A DNA stretch of 64,000 nucleotides, from contig NC_064758.1 of NCBI RefSeq assembly GCF_011397635.1, forward strand, positions 16,669,013 to 16,733,012. The letters run 5' to 3'. The DNA comes from Epinephelus fuscoguttatus (lineage: Eukaryota > Chordata > Actinopteri > Perciformes > Serranidae). Each line of letters opens with the position of its first letter. Position 1 is the stretch's first letter. Shown here one piece after another: positions 1-13,000 of the stretch. Below the pieces are notes generated by a model. That model did not search any database. It saw only the letters and a list, made by a program, of their open reading frames with translations, and had not been told where the DNA came from. The position numbers and the translations under genes are program-made.

Positions 1-303
1 TGTGTGTGTGTAATGATATCCTACCTTCACATCTTTTCTTCACTTTCTCTTCCGTCTCGTGTATGTTTTGTTTTTTAGTTCACAGCTTTCTGCACTCTAA
101 CCCCTGTTGTCTTTAGCCTGACTTTAAAATCTCTCATTATCTCTCTGTGCTGCTGCCAATGTGTGTGTGTGTGTGTGTGGGGGGGTATGTGTGAGACTGA
201 AGGTGTGTATGCATGTTCACAGTCCAACATCTCCTTCTAATCCCATCCTCTGTCCAGTGAACTTCATAATTAGCCTGGGTGTGTGTGTGCATGAGACACG
301 TGT

Positions 304-313
304 GTTACATGCA

Positions 314-362
<49 letters not shown>
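304..362. repeat. TG microsatellite
   Basis: About 25 TG repeats in a celsr3 intron; the purine run AGAGAGAGAGAAGG follows. Confidence 0.9.
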
Positions 363-365
<3 letters not shown>

Positions 366-1213
366 TGTGTAAAAGAGAGAGAGAGAAGGTGTGTAAAGTT
401 TGTATGTTGCTCATTCCACCCTTTTAACCCCCATTTCCTCAGAAGCTCTTCCTATCCATCACTGAACCATCTGGGGCAAAACTACTGCACCTTTCCAAAC
501 TATTTTTAGACACAAATGACCACCGTTAGCATCCATTCGCCTATCTGACTCATACTGTGTGATACGTTATTTATGGCTACAGTGCCCTAATACAGTAAAG
601 AGAGCTGAAATTGTTCCCCATTTCCTGGCTAGCTTCTGCTCCACTGGCTTAGCCTCCTTTTTATTGTCACTATAATAGCTTCCACGAGTCTCAGGCAGCT
701 ACTGTATAGTAAAGTACCATGGGGGTTGTTTTTGAATACCAGCCAAAAAAAAAAAGATGTCTTGACAAGGCTCTTAAATTTTAAGCACATATTATAGTAC
801 TTAGTTCTCATTATCTCGTGATGTGGATAGAAAATCTCAGTATCAGAAAGAAGTCCTTTATGCAAAAATAAATTATGAAACAGAGGCGAGAGGAGCGCGA
901 AGCAGCCCGTAATGAGGGTGGGATTTCAACACTTGATACAGTGCAGTATGTGGTGTGAGTACAGCCGATTCATGTTCAAAAAGGCATCATGAGGGAGGTA
1001 ATTTGTTTTTTATTTCTCATTAAAAAAAAATAAAGGGCTATCAATTGCACCGCTCAGGGTAATCATATCATATTGTGTCATTTTGTAGTGGTTTCTGATG
1101 AAAATTAGCTCACTAGCTAACTCTGGCAACTTAAATGCTGATTAATGTGCATTGTCCCTGGTAAATAAATAAATAAATAAATAAATGTTGGTTGATGTAA
1201 CTGTCTTAACCTT

Positions 1214-1215
<2 letters not shown>

Positions 1216-1260
<45 letters not shown>
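1216..1260. repeat. TG microsatellite at celsr3 splice acceptor
   Basis: About 22 TG repeats that fill the usual polypyrimidine-tract position; the exon starts at 1265 after TTCAG. Confidence 0.9.
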
Positions 1261-1261
<1 letters not shown>

Positions 1262-1264
1262 CAG

Positions 1265-1812
1265 GCTCAGAACCCCTATCACAATGCATCTCTGTTGGAG
1301 CAGAGCGGGCTGCACCGCATCACTCTGGGAACCTCCACCATTTCCTCTGTCAGCTCCGCCAGGTATATAAACACACAAAACTTCACAGACACACATCATG
1401 TGCATATACACACACACACACATCACAACAAACTAGAAATAAATTGGGAGGGAATACTTCCACACCGTGGCTGGTAGAGAAGATTAAGATTTGCCTCTAT
1501 AGTTGGAGAGCAAGTGGTAATACCATACACACGCAATATGATGTAGAAATGATGAATTATCGGTCAGATACTAAGACTTATTCAGGTTTGATTGATTCTC
1601 AGTGAATCTTTGACTTGGGATAAATTTGCCTCAGGGAGGAATTCCCTCGCTGACAAAACCCCTGCTGTGCATTTTGTCGGTCAGTGGGGTAAAGATGAAG
1701 AAGATGGGATGGAACAGTGTAGTATAGTGTATGTAGAGCAACACTAATGTACTCTGAATGTTGCTGTTGTGTCTTTATGACTCAGTGATTGTCATGTGTG
1801 TATGTACAGTAC

Positions 1813-1861
<49 letters not shown>

Positions 1862-4800
1862 ATGCTTTCTATTTCTAATCTTTATCAGCCTGTGTGACTG
1901 CATATACAGTATACTGTTTATATGTGTGTGTTTGTGTATGTGTGTGTGTCCTCACTTCTCTGCTTTTCCCCTGTCAGAGAAAATCTGTTGGCTCGTCAGA
2001 CTCTGGAACAAAACATCGTCCACACCGGAGCGACAGACCTGGATGTAGCCATGTTCCACAGAGATGGAGGTAAACACACAAACATGACCACTGAAACAAA
2101 CACACATTTTTGACGAGCAGTAGTGACACATTCTTCATTTCTTCACCCTGTTGCTGTCCTTTTCTTTCCTCTCTGATCACTCTCTCTCTGTCCATGTAAA
2201 TTTCATTAAGGATTTAGCTCTCATCACAGTGGAGAATAATAGAATAATAACCTGTCAAACTGTCTTTCCGTCCTCTTTATTCTTTTCCTCCTTCTCTCTT
2301 CTCACTTGTTTCGTCTCTGCCTCCTTCTCTCCGTCTTCTCCCTCCTCTCTCCCAGGTGAAGATTCGGACTCAGATTCCGACCTCTCCATGGAGGAGGAGC
2401 GCAGTCTCTCCATCCCTTCCTCTGAGAGTGAGGACAACGTCCGACTTCGTGGACGCATCCAGCGGCGGTTCAAACGCTCCAATCACAGCGAGCGTCTGCT
2501 CACAGAGCCCACCCACAACGGCACCAAAGGTAGACATGCACTTCAGTGATTTTCGAATGATTTATATAAACTTTTTATTGCTTTTTTTTAAGCATTACTT
2601 GTCACAGTTAAAAACCCAGTAACGTTTAGGTGTCTTGCTCAGGGATACTTCATTTATTGATTGAGTTAATTAGCGAACTGACGATTGTTTGGAAGATAGG
2701 TTTTTGGTGTAGACTGTAACAATAATGGATGTAGCTACCGTGACATCACCCATTGGTTTGTGGGCTCCCGTTTTGAAGCCTCAAGTTCGGCCTTTTGGCC
2801 GTCACCATCTTGGATTTTTGGAGCCAGAAGTGACCATATTTTTGGCGAGAGGGTGGCGCTGTGGAAGAGCGAGGGGTGGATCTGATTTACAGATTGCGGC
2901 AACACCTTAAAGAAAGCCTGTCACTCAAGCCGCACCACCCTTAAATATGTGTATGTTTAAGCCTTAGTAAAATGTAAACAAGTGAGTTGTAAAAGATTTC
3001 ACCCACTGAACAGTTTTCATGAAGAAGGAAATGAGCTATAAAGACCAAGACCATTTTTTGTACTAGGCTGTAAATATGTTTATTTCTGCTGTAAAGTGGG
3101 GCACTTTGCCATAGGGGTCCATGGGGATTGACTGGCTTCTGGAGGCAGCCTTAAGTGCCCATTAGGGCAGCTGCAGCTTTTGGCACTTCTGTGTTGGCTT
3201 TATTTTTCAGTGCTGGAGGTTGCCGCTTGGTTGTTGGTGGAGTGTTCCTCTCATTTAATTCAGTCCCACATCCATTCATCATCTGTACCCACTTAACCTG
3301 TGCAGAGTCATAGAAGCTGGAGTGTATCTCAACTCAGTCTATCACTGGGATAGCATCTTCAGGCAATTAAGTGTCTCCAGTTGACCAGACCTGAACGTCT
3401 ATGGTCAGTGGGATGAAACCCACACAAGTACATAGTTAAGATGGGCATTTTAAGTAATTTCCACATTCCACATCGAGTGGTCAAGTGAGTTTTATTTATA
3501 TAGCGCCAAATCAAAGACTGTGTATAAAGATGGATGACGAGACAGTGAAGCAAAATCATCTTGGTCGCCCCATGGTGGCTGGCTACATATTGACAGATAT
3601 GGAACGTGTCAAATACGTTTTCCCAAAGATTGTTTCTGTCATTTTATATATTACTTAACAAAAAATTAAAATGAAAATGGACACTTGATGTATGTTGAAG
3701 TGTTCATTTTCCTGAAAAGTTTGTTAAAAATGCTGTAAAGACAGGATTTGATGTCATGATCGACAGCCGTGTGTGCCAATTTGTGCGCTCCTGATCAATG
3801 ATGCTGCTTGCCATTGGTCGGATAGGTGTATGGGCGGGAATTCAATACCATAGGGATGTACTGCGCAGACTCTGGCTCCAAGTGACGTCACCAGCACAAG
3901 ATGATGGTCGTATCCAGGATGTTTTGGCTTCAGTTTTGTGCAGTGGGAGGAAGTGGATACACGTTGTCCATCTTTATAAGCAGTTTATGTGCCAAATCAT
4001 TACAAAGTCTCAGAAATTTTTTGTATAGAAGAAGTCCGGACCATACTCAACCATGTACTCGAAAAAAAAATTCACATAAGAATAGGGTCCAAAATAAACA
4101 CTCAGGTGAAAATGTGGGCAAGTGTTAGCATTAACCTAGCTTTCTTCACTGCACAGTTTGTGGACATTAGCTATGATACGCAAGTTTAACTGTATATACA
4201 GCACATTTATGTAGTGCATTTTGCCAAAATACTTCCAAACATCACTTTAATGCCTGGCCCCCCGTCTGTCTGTAACATTAGAGTAAGTCATGTCTGCAGA
4301 TCTGTAACTTTTGCAATATGAATCTGTGCAGATATTTATAGATAGAAGTTACATCACCGCGTCCATCCAAAAATATAAACTTTTAATATAGAGCAGGGTA
4401 AACATAAGTTTGTATCTATTATATTTTTAGGGATATTTTTACAAAGCAAAAAAATGTGGTTAGGAATACGAATCAGGAATCTCAATACAAACCAATACTG
4501 ATGTCCAAATTGAGTACTTGAGTACTCATGCCCATCCCTAGTATGGAGTGAGAACAGACAGCCCCCTGCCAGCCAGTGTGGTCAAACAATTTCCGTCCCT
4601 GCTGTAGAAATAAGTCCACTCTTTAATGTCAGATATGTCGAAACATACAACACGTGTAGGCACAAAAACACACACATACAACAAGAGAAAATGTCAGCAC
4701 CGGTCGTCACAAATCAATACCCTCTTTCTTCTGACACACATGAAAAGATATCATGCATAATATATGAGTTTATGCACTTCAAAGTATGTGATATAAATGT

Positions 4801-7800
4801 CATGCATATAGAGTGCTCTGTGAAATGTTTCACTGTGAGGAAAAGGCCAGACATTTGCAAATCTATAAATCCACATAAGTAATCAATCCTTAGCTTAATA
4901 AGCCGTATGGATCCCATGAACTCTATTCAGGGTAAAACATGGAGCAAAGCTGTCAGTTGAATGGAGGAGGACAGGATCCAGATGGCCAGTACAGTCCAAT
5001 CAATTCATCAGTGCAGTCAAACTGAAGAGCCAGAGCAGCGCTGAAGGATCTGGGCTTTTTACTGAAAGGTCACTGTGTGAAGATGGCGGCCTATTTGTGA
5101 CAAAGCATTAAACCCCTCATCGATTCAGTAGAGCCGCAGACTGGCCAGTGTGAGAGGGCTGAGTGCATAACGGAGTCAGTGTTAAATGGACGGCTGGAAA
5201 AGACAAAAAACAATAAATGGATTGTTCTAACCTTTTGTTACTGTATTATTCAAAAGCATGGTACAGTGAATAAAAAAGGCTCACTGTCTCCAGCACTAAG
5301 AACAATTTTGGTTTTGATTGAATGAAATATTAAAAGATTTACTGTTAATGGAAGGAATCTTCAGTTACAGCCCTTATGACACCACAGTTTGACAAAATGT
5401 GGGGGACGTAACACTTTGTAGTGGGATTTGTGAGTGACCTAAAGGGTAGATGTCATCACACAACAAACATGTTGAATGGCTGCAAAGGGAACTCCACCAA
5501 TGTGTGGGAAGACAACTGTGTTTTACACATTATAGAATGAATTCTGCCTGCTCATAGGTCATTTGCAGGAGTATGATAGAGATCAGTATGTCACTTTTAA
5601 TTAGTCCTGGCTGTTATTTCAGTATGAACATATGCTATTTGTCTGCAGACACCTGCTATTTGATACAGACATCTGTTTTTAGTTCATTGGTATGCACTGC
5701 CTCAACAAAATGAAGCACAATGCTTGAAATTGAAAAAGATGAATATGAGGCAAAAGAACATATTGACAGATTTCACAAATGTTATTAACAGGCTTTAATA
5801 GAAATTATTTTCAGTGATGACAGCAATGAAAGTGATTCCATCTAAATTTCTCTTTTTTCATTTCTTAAAAACTACTTAATAAACTTTTTTTGTTTTATCA
5901 CAAGACATTAGTCAATAAATTCATGACCTGACATGAGAGCACACACGTGTAAAAAGGTGTCACTTTTTGGGAGAGCAGATTTCATGAGGAAGTGTTTGTT
6001 CTCTTTGTGTGTTACAGACCTGGATGGCAATGACCTTCTGTCCTACTGGCCAGCTTTGGAGGAGTGTGAGACACACAGCCTTCAGAAGTGGGGCTCAGAG
6101 CGCCCCCTGGGGGCAGATTACAGCAAGGACGCTGCCAACAACAACCAGCCTGACGCTGCGCTAACCAGTGGGGACGAGAACGGCCTCACCCAGCCGCACA
6201 GGCACCGCAAAGGTGAGAGGAACACAAATACATGCAATCTAAGGGCACACTGATGCTGTAGATTCAAGTTTTATGTTCTAATCTTTGTCTTTCATGTACG
6301 TATGTATAAAGCACAAAAACATTGCTTACAACTTAAATGTTAATTAACATGCCACATAGGTACTGAATATGAAACATACCTTTATAAAGTTAGATAATAA
6401 ACATACGCATCAAACACTGTATTTGACATTGATTAACAGATGTACTTGTGCAACAAGACATGTGATTGTTTCATCTGCATCTTTGCTTGAAAAAAATCAA
6501 GTGCAATTGGTTTTTGGCCGCCCCAGTTTGGATACCAGTGTCTGGCTGGGGTAGTAAACATATTGTAGTCTTTATCATATTGTTCAACACAAATCTCTGT
6601 CTCACTGATGCAGCCCTGGTCTTCAGGATAAAAAATGGGGCATTTTGCCAACACGAAGATGGAGGAGATGTCAGCTGTGTGAGCTGAATCAGCAAAGCAT
6701 CAATTAAAACACAGCTCAATCACTGAGACCTTATCTGCTGTATGTGCAGTTTGTCTGCTGTACACTTTATTATTTCGATACACTCTCCATGTGACCTAGC
6801 AGTGATGTGAAGTGGACACACATGTCATAGCATTTAATCTGATCTTATTTGTTTTACTTCGACAACTCATGCTCCAGTTTTCTTGTTGGTTGTATTCGTA
6901 ATCTGACTTTTAGTGTTGTCGGGATGCACAAAGAGGAGCAGGTCTGTCGTAAGTCAGAGTCAGAATATACAGTCATGGTCCACATACCATGATTTACACT
7001 TTAGTCACCTCATGTTTGTTTCATGCAGAAGGGCTAGAATCAGCTGAATGGCCCTCATGCATATAGAATGAGTTACACAACAGTGTGAAGCCTGCAACTT
7101 CCGTTAAGGTGTAAATCTGTCCCTAAAAGCATGCGTAACACTTTTACATGTACAGAACAGTTTGTACACTAAGAATACATACATATAAGATAAGTATATG
7201 CACACATACACCCGTAGGTGCACCACACATGCGAAGACTCGGAGTGAGTGAGTAAGACATGCAAGCAAAGTTGGAAATCACTCATGTTGCCTGGAAGTAT
7301 GGGTGACATTTTAGTCAGCCTATTAATAGACGAAGCACATGAACACACACTTCTTCCTGTGACTTCCTTTTTTTATCCCCCCTTTGCATCATCACACTTC
7401 TTCAACCTCCTGCTTTTCTGCACTCATCTTCAGCCCACTGCACTTTTACACCCATCTCCCCCTTTAATGGACTCTCATGTTCTTATTTTCTTCTCGCAGG
7501 TATCCTGAAGAATCGTCTCGGCTGTCCCCCAGCACTTCAGGGACTTTCCACCATGGGCCGGGTCCCGAGTGAGCTCAACTGGTACCGAACTTCTACTCTG
7601 GGTCACAGGGGGGTTCCTGCAGCCTCGTACGGTCGCATGTACTCTGCCACGGCCGGCGCTGGTGGAGGGTCTGGCTCTCTGTCTCAACCAGCCTCCCGCT
7701 ACTCCTCAAGGGAACACCTGGATTCGCTGTCCCGGAGGCAGCTGTCCAGGGATCCGCTAGGGAGACAGACGGTAGGGGGGTCGAGGGACCGGTTGGACTC

Positions 7801-9322
7801 ACGGGGTTCCAGGGACAACCTGGATCTCTTGCCCAGGAGGAGGGAGCTGGGGCTGGGGCAGGGAGCAGGACTAGGGGGCCTGGGGCTGGATCACCAGCGA
7901 GTCTCATCATCCAGGGAGAACTTGACAGGATCCAGAGACAGACTGGACAACCACCACACAGGTAGCGTCCATGCTTCGAGGGAGGACTTGAGCGGAAATG
8001 GAGGAGCGGTCGGAGCAGGAGTGGAGGGATACCTCAGTGGATCGAGGTCGCAGCTGAACTCGCTAACTCGGCGGCAGGCCTCATCCCGGGAGCACCTAGG
8101 GGGTGCGATGATGAGCAGTAGGTCTAGGGAGCAGCTGGAGACCAATGGGGGCGGAGCTCAGGCTCAGCCATGTCGGGAGTGGCTCCGCACTTTGCCTCCC
8201 CGCCAGCCCTCACACCCCGACCAGCCTCCTTCCTCCTCCCCTCCTCCCCCGATCTCTGAGGAGCCCCAGCAAGAGCAGCACCCAGCTCACGTCAGAGGAC
8301 GACTGGACTCCGCACCTCCATGTAGGTACCCCGGTCAGACTGTCCCCCAGGGCGCAGGTTTAAATCCAAACCCTCTGGGTCGACAGCCGTCCAGTGAACA
8401 CCTGGATATTCTGTCATCCATCCTGGCATCCTTCAATTCCTCAGTCCTCACTCCTCCTCCCGCTGCCTCTAACCCTGGGCCTAATGGCTCCGCCCATGGA
8501 CCCTCCCCCTCCCCGCCCCAGTCAGCCACCTCCCACAGCATATCTGAAGTCTCCCCCGACTCCGAGTAAGTCCTTCTGTGTTAATGGATCTGCCTCGATG
8601 AACCCTCTCCTCCTGTCCCTTTTCTGTTTTACATCTTCTGTTTGGTCTTTAAAGGGATAGTTTGGATTTTGAACTGGGGTTGCATGAGGTACTTATCCAT
8701 CATCAGTGTGTTACCAACAGTAGTGCCCTAATCCACAGCAGTACATTACTTATTTTCCATGGCAGTACTCCGGGCCTGCTTCTCCAAACTGGAGGCATGC
8801 TGACTGACATCTACTGTTTGTAATACACTGACTATGGATAAGTACCTCATACAACCCCACTTCAAAAATTCCAAACTATCCCTGTTACCTCTCACTGTCT
8901 TTGATTCTCTGCAAACACACCTTTTCACTTTACTTTCTTGCCTCTCTGTTTTCTCTCCCCTGCCTGAGTTCATCTTCCTCAGCAGCTCCACTGGGATCAT
9001 GTCCACTCTTCAACTCTTCTCTTCACCTCTCTTATTGTTCCCTTCCTGTCTTTGCCATCTTTTTATCTCATCCTTACTTAGCTCCCTCTGTTCCACTTCC
9101 TACTTTCCAGCTTCTTTTTCTTCCTGTCCCTTGTGTCAGTTTGGTTCTGTCTCTCCCCTCTTTCTGTCCTTTTGCCACCGACAGCTCATCTCTGTTTTGC
9201 TCCTGTATTTACTGTATGTTGTCATGATTAGTAGAGAAGTAGAGATGTTGTTGCGTGAATGTATTGATGACTCATTTTCTCTTCTTCACCTCAGAGCTAA
9301 CAGAAGTGAAGGACAGTCTTGA
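1265..9322 (+). CDS. celsr3: CELSR3 (flamingo-type seven-pass cadherin), C-terminal 550 residues, 5' part outside window
   Basis: Six coding exons are seen: 1265-1362, 1978-2069, 2356-2529, 6018-6212, 7500-8565 and 9295-9322. All have AG/GT borders and phases that join to one frame of 550 codons plus stop. They encode only the cytoplasmic tail; the cadherin repeats, EGF/laminin-G, GAIN and seven-helix parts lie upstream of the window. Recognisable blocks are TDLDVAMFHRDG, the acidic SDSDSDLSMEEERSLSIPSS, DLDGNDLLSYWPALEECE, KDAANNNQPD, the basic KGILKNRLG, and LDILSSILASFNSS near the end. These match the tail I recall for CELSR3; the CELSR2 tail I recall ends differently. The family acts at the plasma membrane in planar polarity, axon tract formation and ciliogenesis, probably through Frizzled, Vangl and Dishevelled partners. 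The 338-residue exon carries many SR-[ED]-x-L repeats. The last exon adds only nine codons (ending RSEGQS). Family call very sure, paralogue fairly sure. Confidence 0.9.
1818..1860. repeat. TG microsatellite
   Basis: About 21 TG repeats within the 615-bp celsr3 intron. Confidence 0.9.
2700..3210. repeat. Interspersed teleost repeat in celsr3 intron
   Basis: The stretch with GTGACATCACCCATTGGTTT, a run about converting tails and CCATCTTGGATTTTTGGAGC matches a repeat I recall from many fish introns. Ends and class cannot be fixed by eye. It carries a spurious 61-residue ORF. Confidence 0.5.
8653..8887. mobile_element. Palindromic MITE in last celsr3 intron
   Basis: The left end AAAGGGATAGTTTGGATTTT and the stretch GAGGTACTTATCCAT are mirrored on the right by ATGGATAAGTACCTC and AAACTATCCCT. 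The terminal inverted repeats are about 50 bp each with an unrelated 120-bp centre. It lies in the 729-bp intron 8566-9294 between the two final coding exons. It codes for nothing and is non-autonomous. Confidence 0.8.
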
Positions 9323-10090
9323 TGACAGCCTCCATATCCCTTTATGCATAGCGACAGTGCTTTGAACACCAGGGACAAATTCAAAGGTCCTGGATGGTCC
9401 TGAACCACTGGGGCACACTGGGACATCGGAGGACTAGAAACAAATTTGGGACAGAGGAGACAGAGTTGGAAACAAAGTAAGACAGAGAGAGCGTCTATGA
9501 GGATAAAAGAGGACGCTCGTGGGCGGTGTGTACTGTATAAATTAGGTTTTTCAAAGTCCCTGCGCCTACAGTGATCTTTGACGTTTCTTCGGACGCTGAG
9601 TCAACCATCTCTACTACCTAAAAACTGTTAAAGACAAAACCACAGACTCAGATTTCAAACGCAAGTCAGCTCGACCCAGACAACATCCGTCTTAAAGAAG
9701 AAAAAAAAATACTGTAAATAACATTTTTATACATTTTGTATCTTTTTCATTGGAGATGAAGAAGAAATCTCTTGTGATGTTTTTTTGTTTTTGTTTTTGT
9801 TTTTTTAAACGATTGTGTCCGTGTGAGGTTGTGACTGAGGTTGGTGCGAGTGCAGTCTTGTTCGTTGCTGAGGGAGACGTTTCCCGGATAAAGAAAAAAA
9901 AAATCCCTAAATTTCTCCCTGAAAACAATTTCCTCAGAAACTTTTCCTCACACTCATCAACTCTGTATAGCAACAGGGGTCCGGCAATAGTATCTGATGA
10001 GATTATCGAAACCGCGACATGCGGTTGAAGGGAAAATATCAAAGTAGCAAGAAGTGATTGTAAATAAAGGGAGGGATTATTATAAGAAGA
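9323..10090 (+). other. celsr3 3' UTR with AATAAA at 10063-10068
   Basis: Non-coding DNA follows the stop at 9320-9322. It includes T- and A-rich runs (about 9779-9806 and 9893-9902) and a polyadenylation signal AATAAA at 10063-10068, so cleavage is expected around 10080-10095. Vertebrate CELSR 3' UTRs can be longer, so use of more distal sites cannot be excluded. The ORFs on both strands here (about 9692-10129) have low-complexity Phe/Lys composition and are not supported. Confidence 0.6.
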
Positions 10091-13000
10091 GATTTGATGG
10101 AAGATGATTGTGAAGAGAAAGGTAGCCAACGTTAAGCTAAAACACCACGTGAAGGTTCAGAGTTGGTGGTTCAACTGTTAAAGCTCAGTCGCGAGTGTCA
10201 AAGTATCAGCTCTTTGAGGAGATTGTGCTGTGTTGTGATCCACTGTATATGAATGTGACCTTGTCATCTGTCTGTGTATCCTTGTGCCTGGTGCTGTCTG
10301 AACCAGACCATATCAGTCATCATTGATATTCTGGAGGCCTGGCGCGTGAAGGTGGATAACTGTCTGCTTCTCTGTATGAGGCTGTATCATGTAACAACCA
10401 TTTAAAGCCCCTCAAGGTATTTTGCTCTTTGATGCATCACAACTCAGCCTGCCTCAAGAGACGCCACAGGAGCGGCCGAATTTCTCCGGCAGCATCCAGG
10501 AGACTCGTTTATAAAAGCTTCTCATGCAGAAGTTCTGTGCAAATCCAAGCCAAAGGGACATTGCTTAAAATCAGTACCGTACATTGTTGTTCTCCAGTTT
10601 TATGTGATGAAGATGACTCTAGATGTGATTCACAGTTCTGTTTGTTTTTTTTGTTTTTTTTTAAATGATTGTACCATGGAAAGAAAGCTAAATTGAAAAA
10701 TGGTCTTTATTAACGAGGCCCTAGGCCTGCGCTACAACATAACCCACTGTGGTTATTTTTTTATTTGGCTGCATACTGATTAAGCAAGTGGATTTTGGTT
10801 TGGCATGTAGGAGGAGAGCAGATCAGAGGGAAGACATTATGAGTCACGTCTCTGTGCGCTCAGATATTTGTTTATAGACCTGCAGTACATATCCAGCATG
10901 GTATCTTCCAGAATATATTAGCTTGTGTCTGCAGCCTATGATGCCCATGCCAGATTTTTTTTTCTTGCTTGGCTGAACACAGTTGCTGGGAAATCACTTC
11001 AGAACATCCTTTATATGTGAGAAATGCCCCAACTCACAGGCTCGAAAACATCCAACATGATCTGTCACTGATGAAGAGGCTCACACCAGAACACATTTGC
11101 TCTCATTGTCTAGACCGCTGTACAAAGATGACACCTCTTGCAAGATCCGGTGCAGCTTCTGCTGAGGAGAGATGTCAGTTGTGTCAGCGCTAAAAGCCTC
11201 TAAGTGGTTTTGAGATGCAGGTCTTTCCATCAGCAGCTGCTACTTTCTCACAGCTGTTTGAGCGAGCGGCGAGCTCAGACCTTTAGGTAACAACACACAG
11301 GCATTTGTAAGCAACGGAGTCAGGCAGGCAGTCCGCAGCAGCCCTCTGAGGGATTAAGGGATTGTGGCTAACATACTGTAACTGTGTTTTCCTAATGAAA
11401 AAATGCAGCGGCTCATAAAAACTAAAGGCAAAATGAGGTTTTTGGTATTGCCAAAATGTGTTGTCTGCATGTCCTCGAGCAGAGAGCACTGTGACAGTCA
11501 AATAATACTTGTAATAACAATAGAGCAGCAGGAGGATTTAAAAAAACAAGGAGGCTAAAATAGAACACAATGAGCATGAGAACAAATCATGAGGTACAAA
11601 ACCAGACAAGGTTGGAACAAATTGGGTCAGAAACCATGACTGTGTGCAGAATGTAGCTGCAGGGAGGAGGGCGTGGACGTTAGTCATCGCAGAGAGGACG
11701 AAGAAAAATACATTGAATGCAGACAGTGGAAGTAAACACACACACACACACACCCACACACCTCGCAAGTGCATATCTCCCTGCACTGACCGCTGCTCTG
11801 TCACCCTCATGTCACTGGGGTGTGACGAGTGAACCTATTTGTTACAGTAGTATTGCCAAATACACTCCTGCAGGGGAACACTACCCAGGATTCTGTTAAA
11901 GGGGTAGTACATCTAAAAAAATATGACTGTCCTCTTCACTCTTTTCATTCACCTGCTCCGTTTATTTATTTTTGTCCACAGATCCGTTTGTTACCTTCAG
12001 CTGACAGTACCTTTAACTTGTACAGACATGAGATTTATTTTATTTATTGATAATTTATTGACATTGTATTGATTATTTATGTTGCCATTTTGTACGAATT
12101 CAAAGATGTGGTTATTATTTGTCCAAATGTTTCTGTTTCTTATGATCTGAGTCTCTCACTGTAACAAATTCGCACATGAAGGACAAGAGGAGAGGGGAAT
12201 GTGAAGATACTTTGCTTTCTAGCATTTAATTTGGTTTCTTTATCTGATCATGGGGGTAAAATGTGGAATAATCTGACAAAAAACAAACTATATAGGTGCA
12301 TTTATCCTCCCCAGGCAGTGTCGACATATCTAAACATATCTAAACTACAAGTTGAATACTGGGTGTAAATAGTGCTGCAGATAAAGTCCCAAATCAAACC
12401 TTTGTCCTCCCTCTTCACCATCACAGATCCAAGACTGAAGCTTCACATGCACAACATCAGATCATTAACTGGTGACGTCTGTGAAGTGAAATGACAGAAA
12501 CTCCAGCTTCAGGTTAATCTGGTTGGGACCAATAGGAGCCGCACAGGTGAGGGGAGACAGACACACTGAGAGGAGACTGAAACGTTGTGATGTGCTCTGA
12601 AAAAAAGAAAAAAGTGGGGAAGTGATGGAAGGAAAGAGACAGAGTGAGAGGTAGTCGTGGTGAGGAGGAGGAGGAAGGATGGGAGATTGTCTTTGTTAGC
12701 TTGTGTGTTCATTATGGGATGCCTTCTATCCCGCCGTCGGCAAGGGGATGGCGGCATGGAAACAGCTGTTCCCCTGTTACCGCGGAAACAAGAGAAATGT
12801 TGGACATTAAAAAAATGACTTATTCCTACACGGCTGTTTATATTTATTCTGTGTGTGTGCGTGTGTGTGTTTGGGTGTGTGTGTGTGTGCCGTTTCATAT
12901 TCATGAGAACAGACATTTTCAGGTGCGAAAAGCTGAGCAGAGGAAACATCCTGACAGAGGGACACGTTTTTCTGGAAGGCTCTCTCCCTGACTTGTTTTG

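Larger units (their letters stand above)
1..1264 (+). other. celsr3 intron with TG microsatellites
   Basis: No exon is recognised here; it should be intron sequence upstream of the first visible celsr3 exon. It holds TG tracts at about 154-178 and 304-362, an AAAT run at about 1162-1185, and a TG tract of about 22 repeats (1216-1260) running directly into the acceptor TCAG of the 1265 exon. Cys/Val-rich and His/Thr-rich ORFs here are translations of the TG/CA repeats and are not genes. Confidence 0.6.
1363..7499 (+). other. celsr3 introns between visible exons
   Basis: The introns are 1363-1977, 2070-2355, 2530-6017 and 6213-7499. The first contains a TG tract (about 1818-1860) and a shorter one just upstream of the 1978 exon. 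The 3.5-kb intron contains an interspersed repeat at about 2700-3210 and a fragment at about 3485-3545 with the TTTATATAGCGCCAA motif common in fish repeats. I see no further exon. CELSR3 as I recall it has a few more residues between the exons ending at 1362 and starting at 1978, so a very small missed exon is possible. Confidence 0.55.

Noticed and set aside
161-2048. Several ORFs rich in Cys/Val or His/Thr
   Set aside because: They are frame translations of TG/CA microsatellites inside celsr3 introns and lack splice or start support.
7553-8569. A single-exon 338-residue gene
   Set aside because: The frame is open upstream of the ATG to the acceptor at 7499, joins in phase to the preceding celsr3 exon, and its 'stop' overlaps a consensus donor GTAAGT; it is the large celsr3 tail exon.
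1265-9322. Assignment of the cadherin as CELSR2
   Set aside because: The CELSR2 tail I recall ends in a different hydrophobic sequence (FLFFNFLH); the DGNDLLSYWPAL, KDAANNNQPD and LDILSSILASFNSS blocks fit CELSR3, as does the gene neighbourhood.
8834-9322. 162-residue ORF
   Set aside because: Low-complexity Leu/Ser/Phe translation of a pyrimidine-rich intron; only its last nine codons are the real final celsr3 exon.
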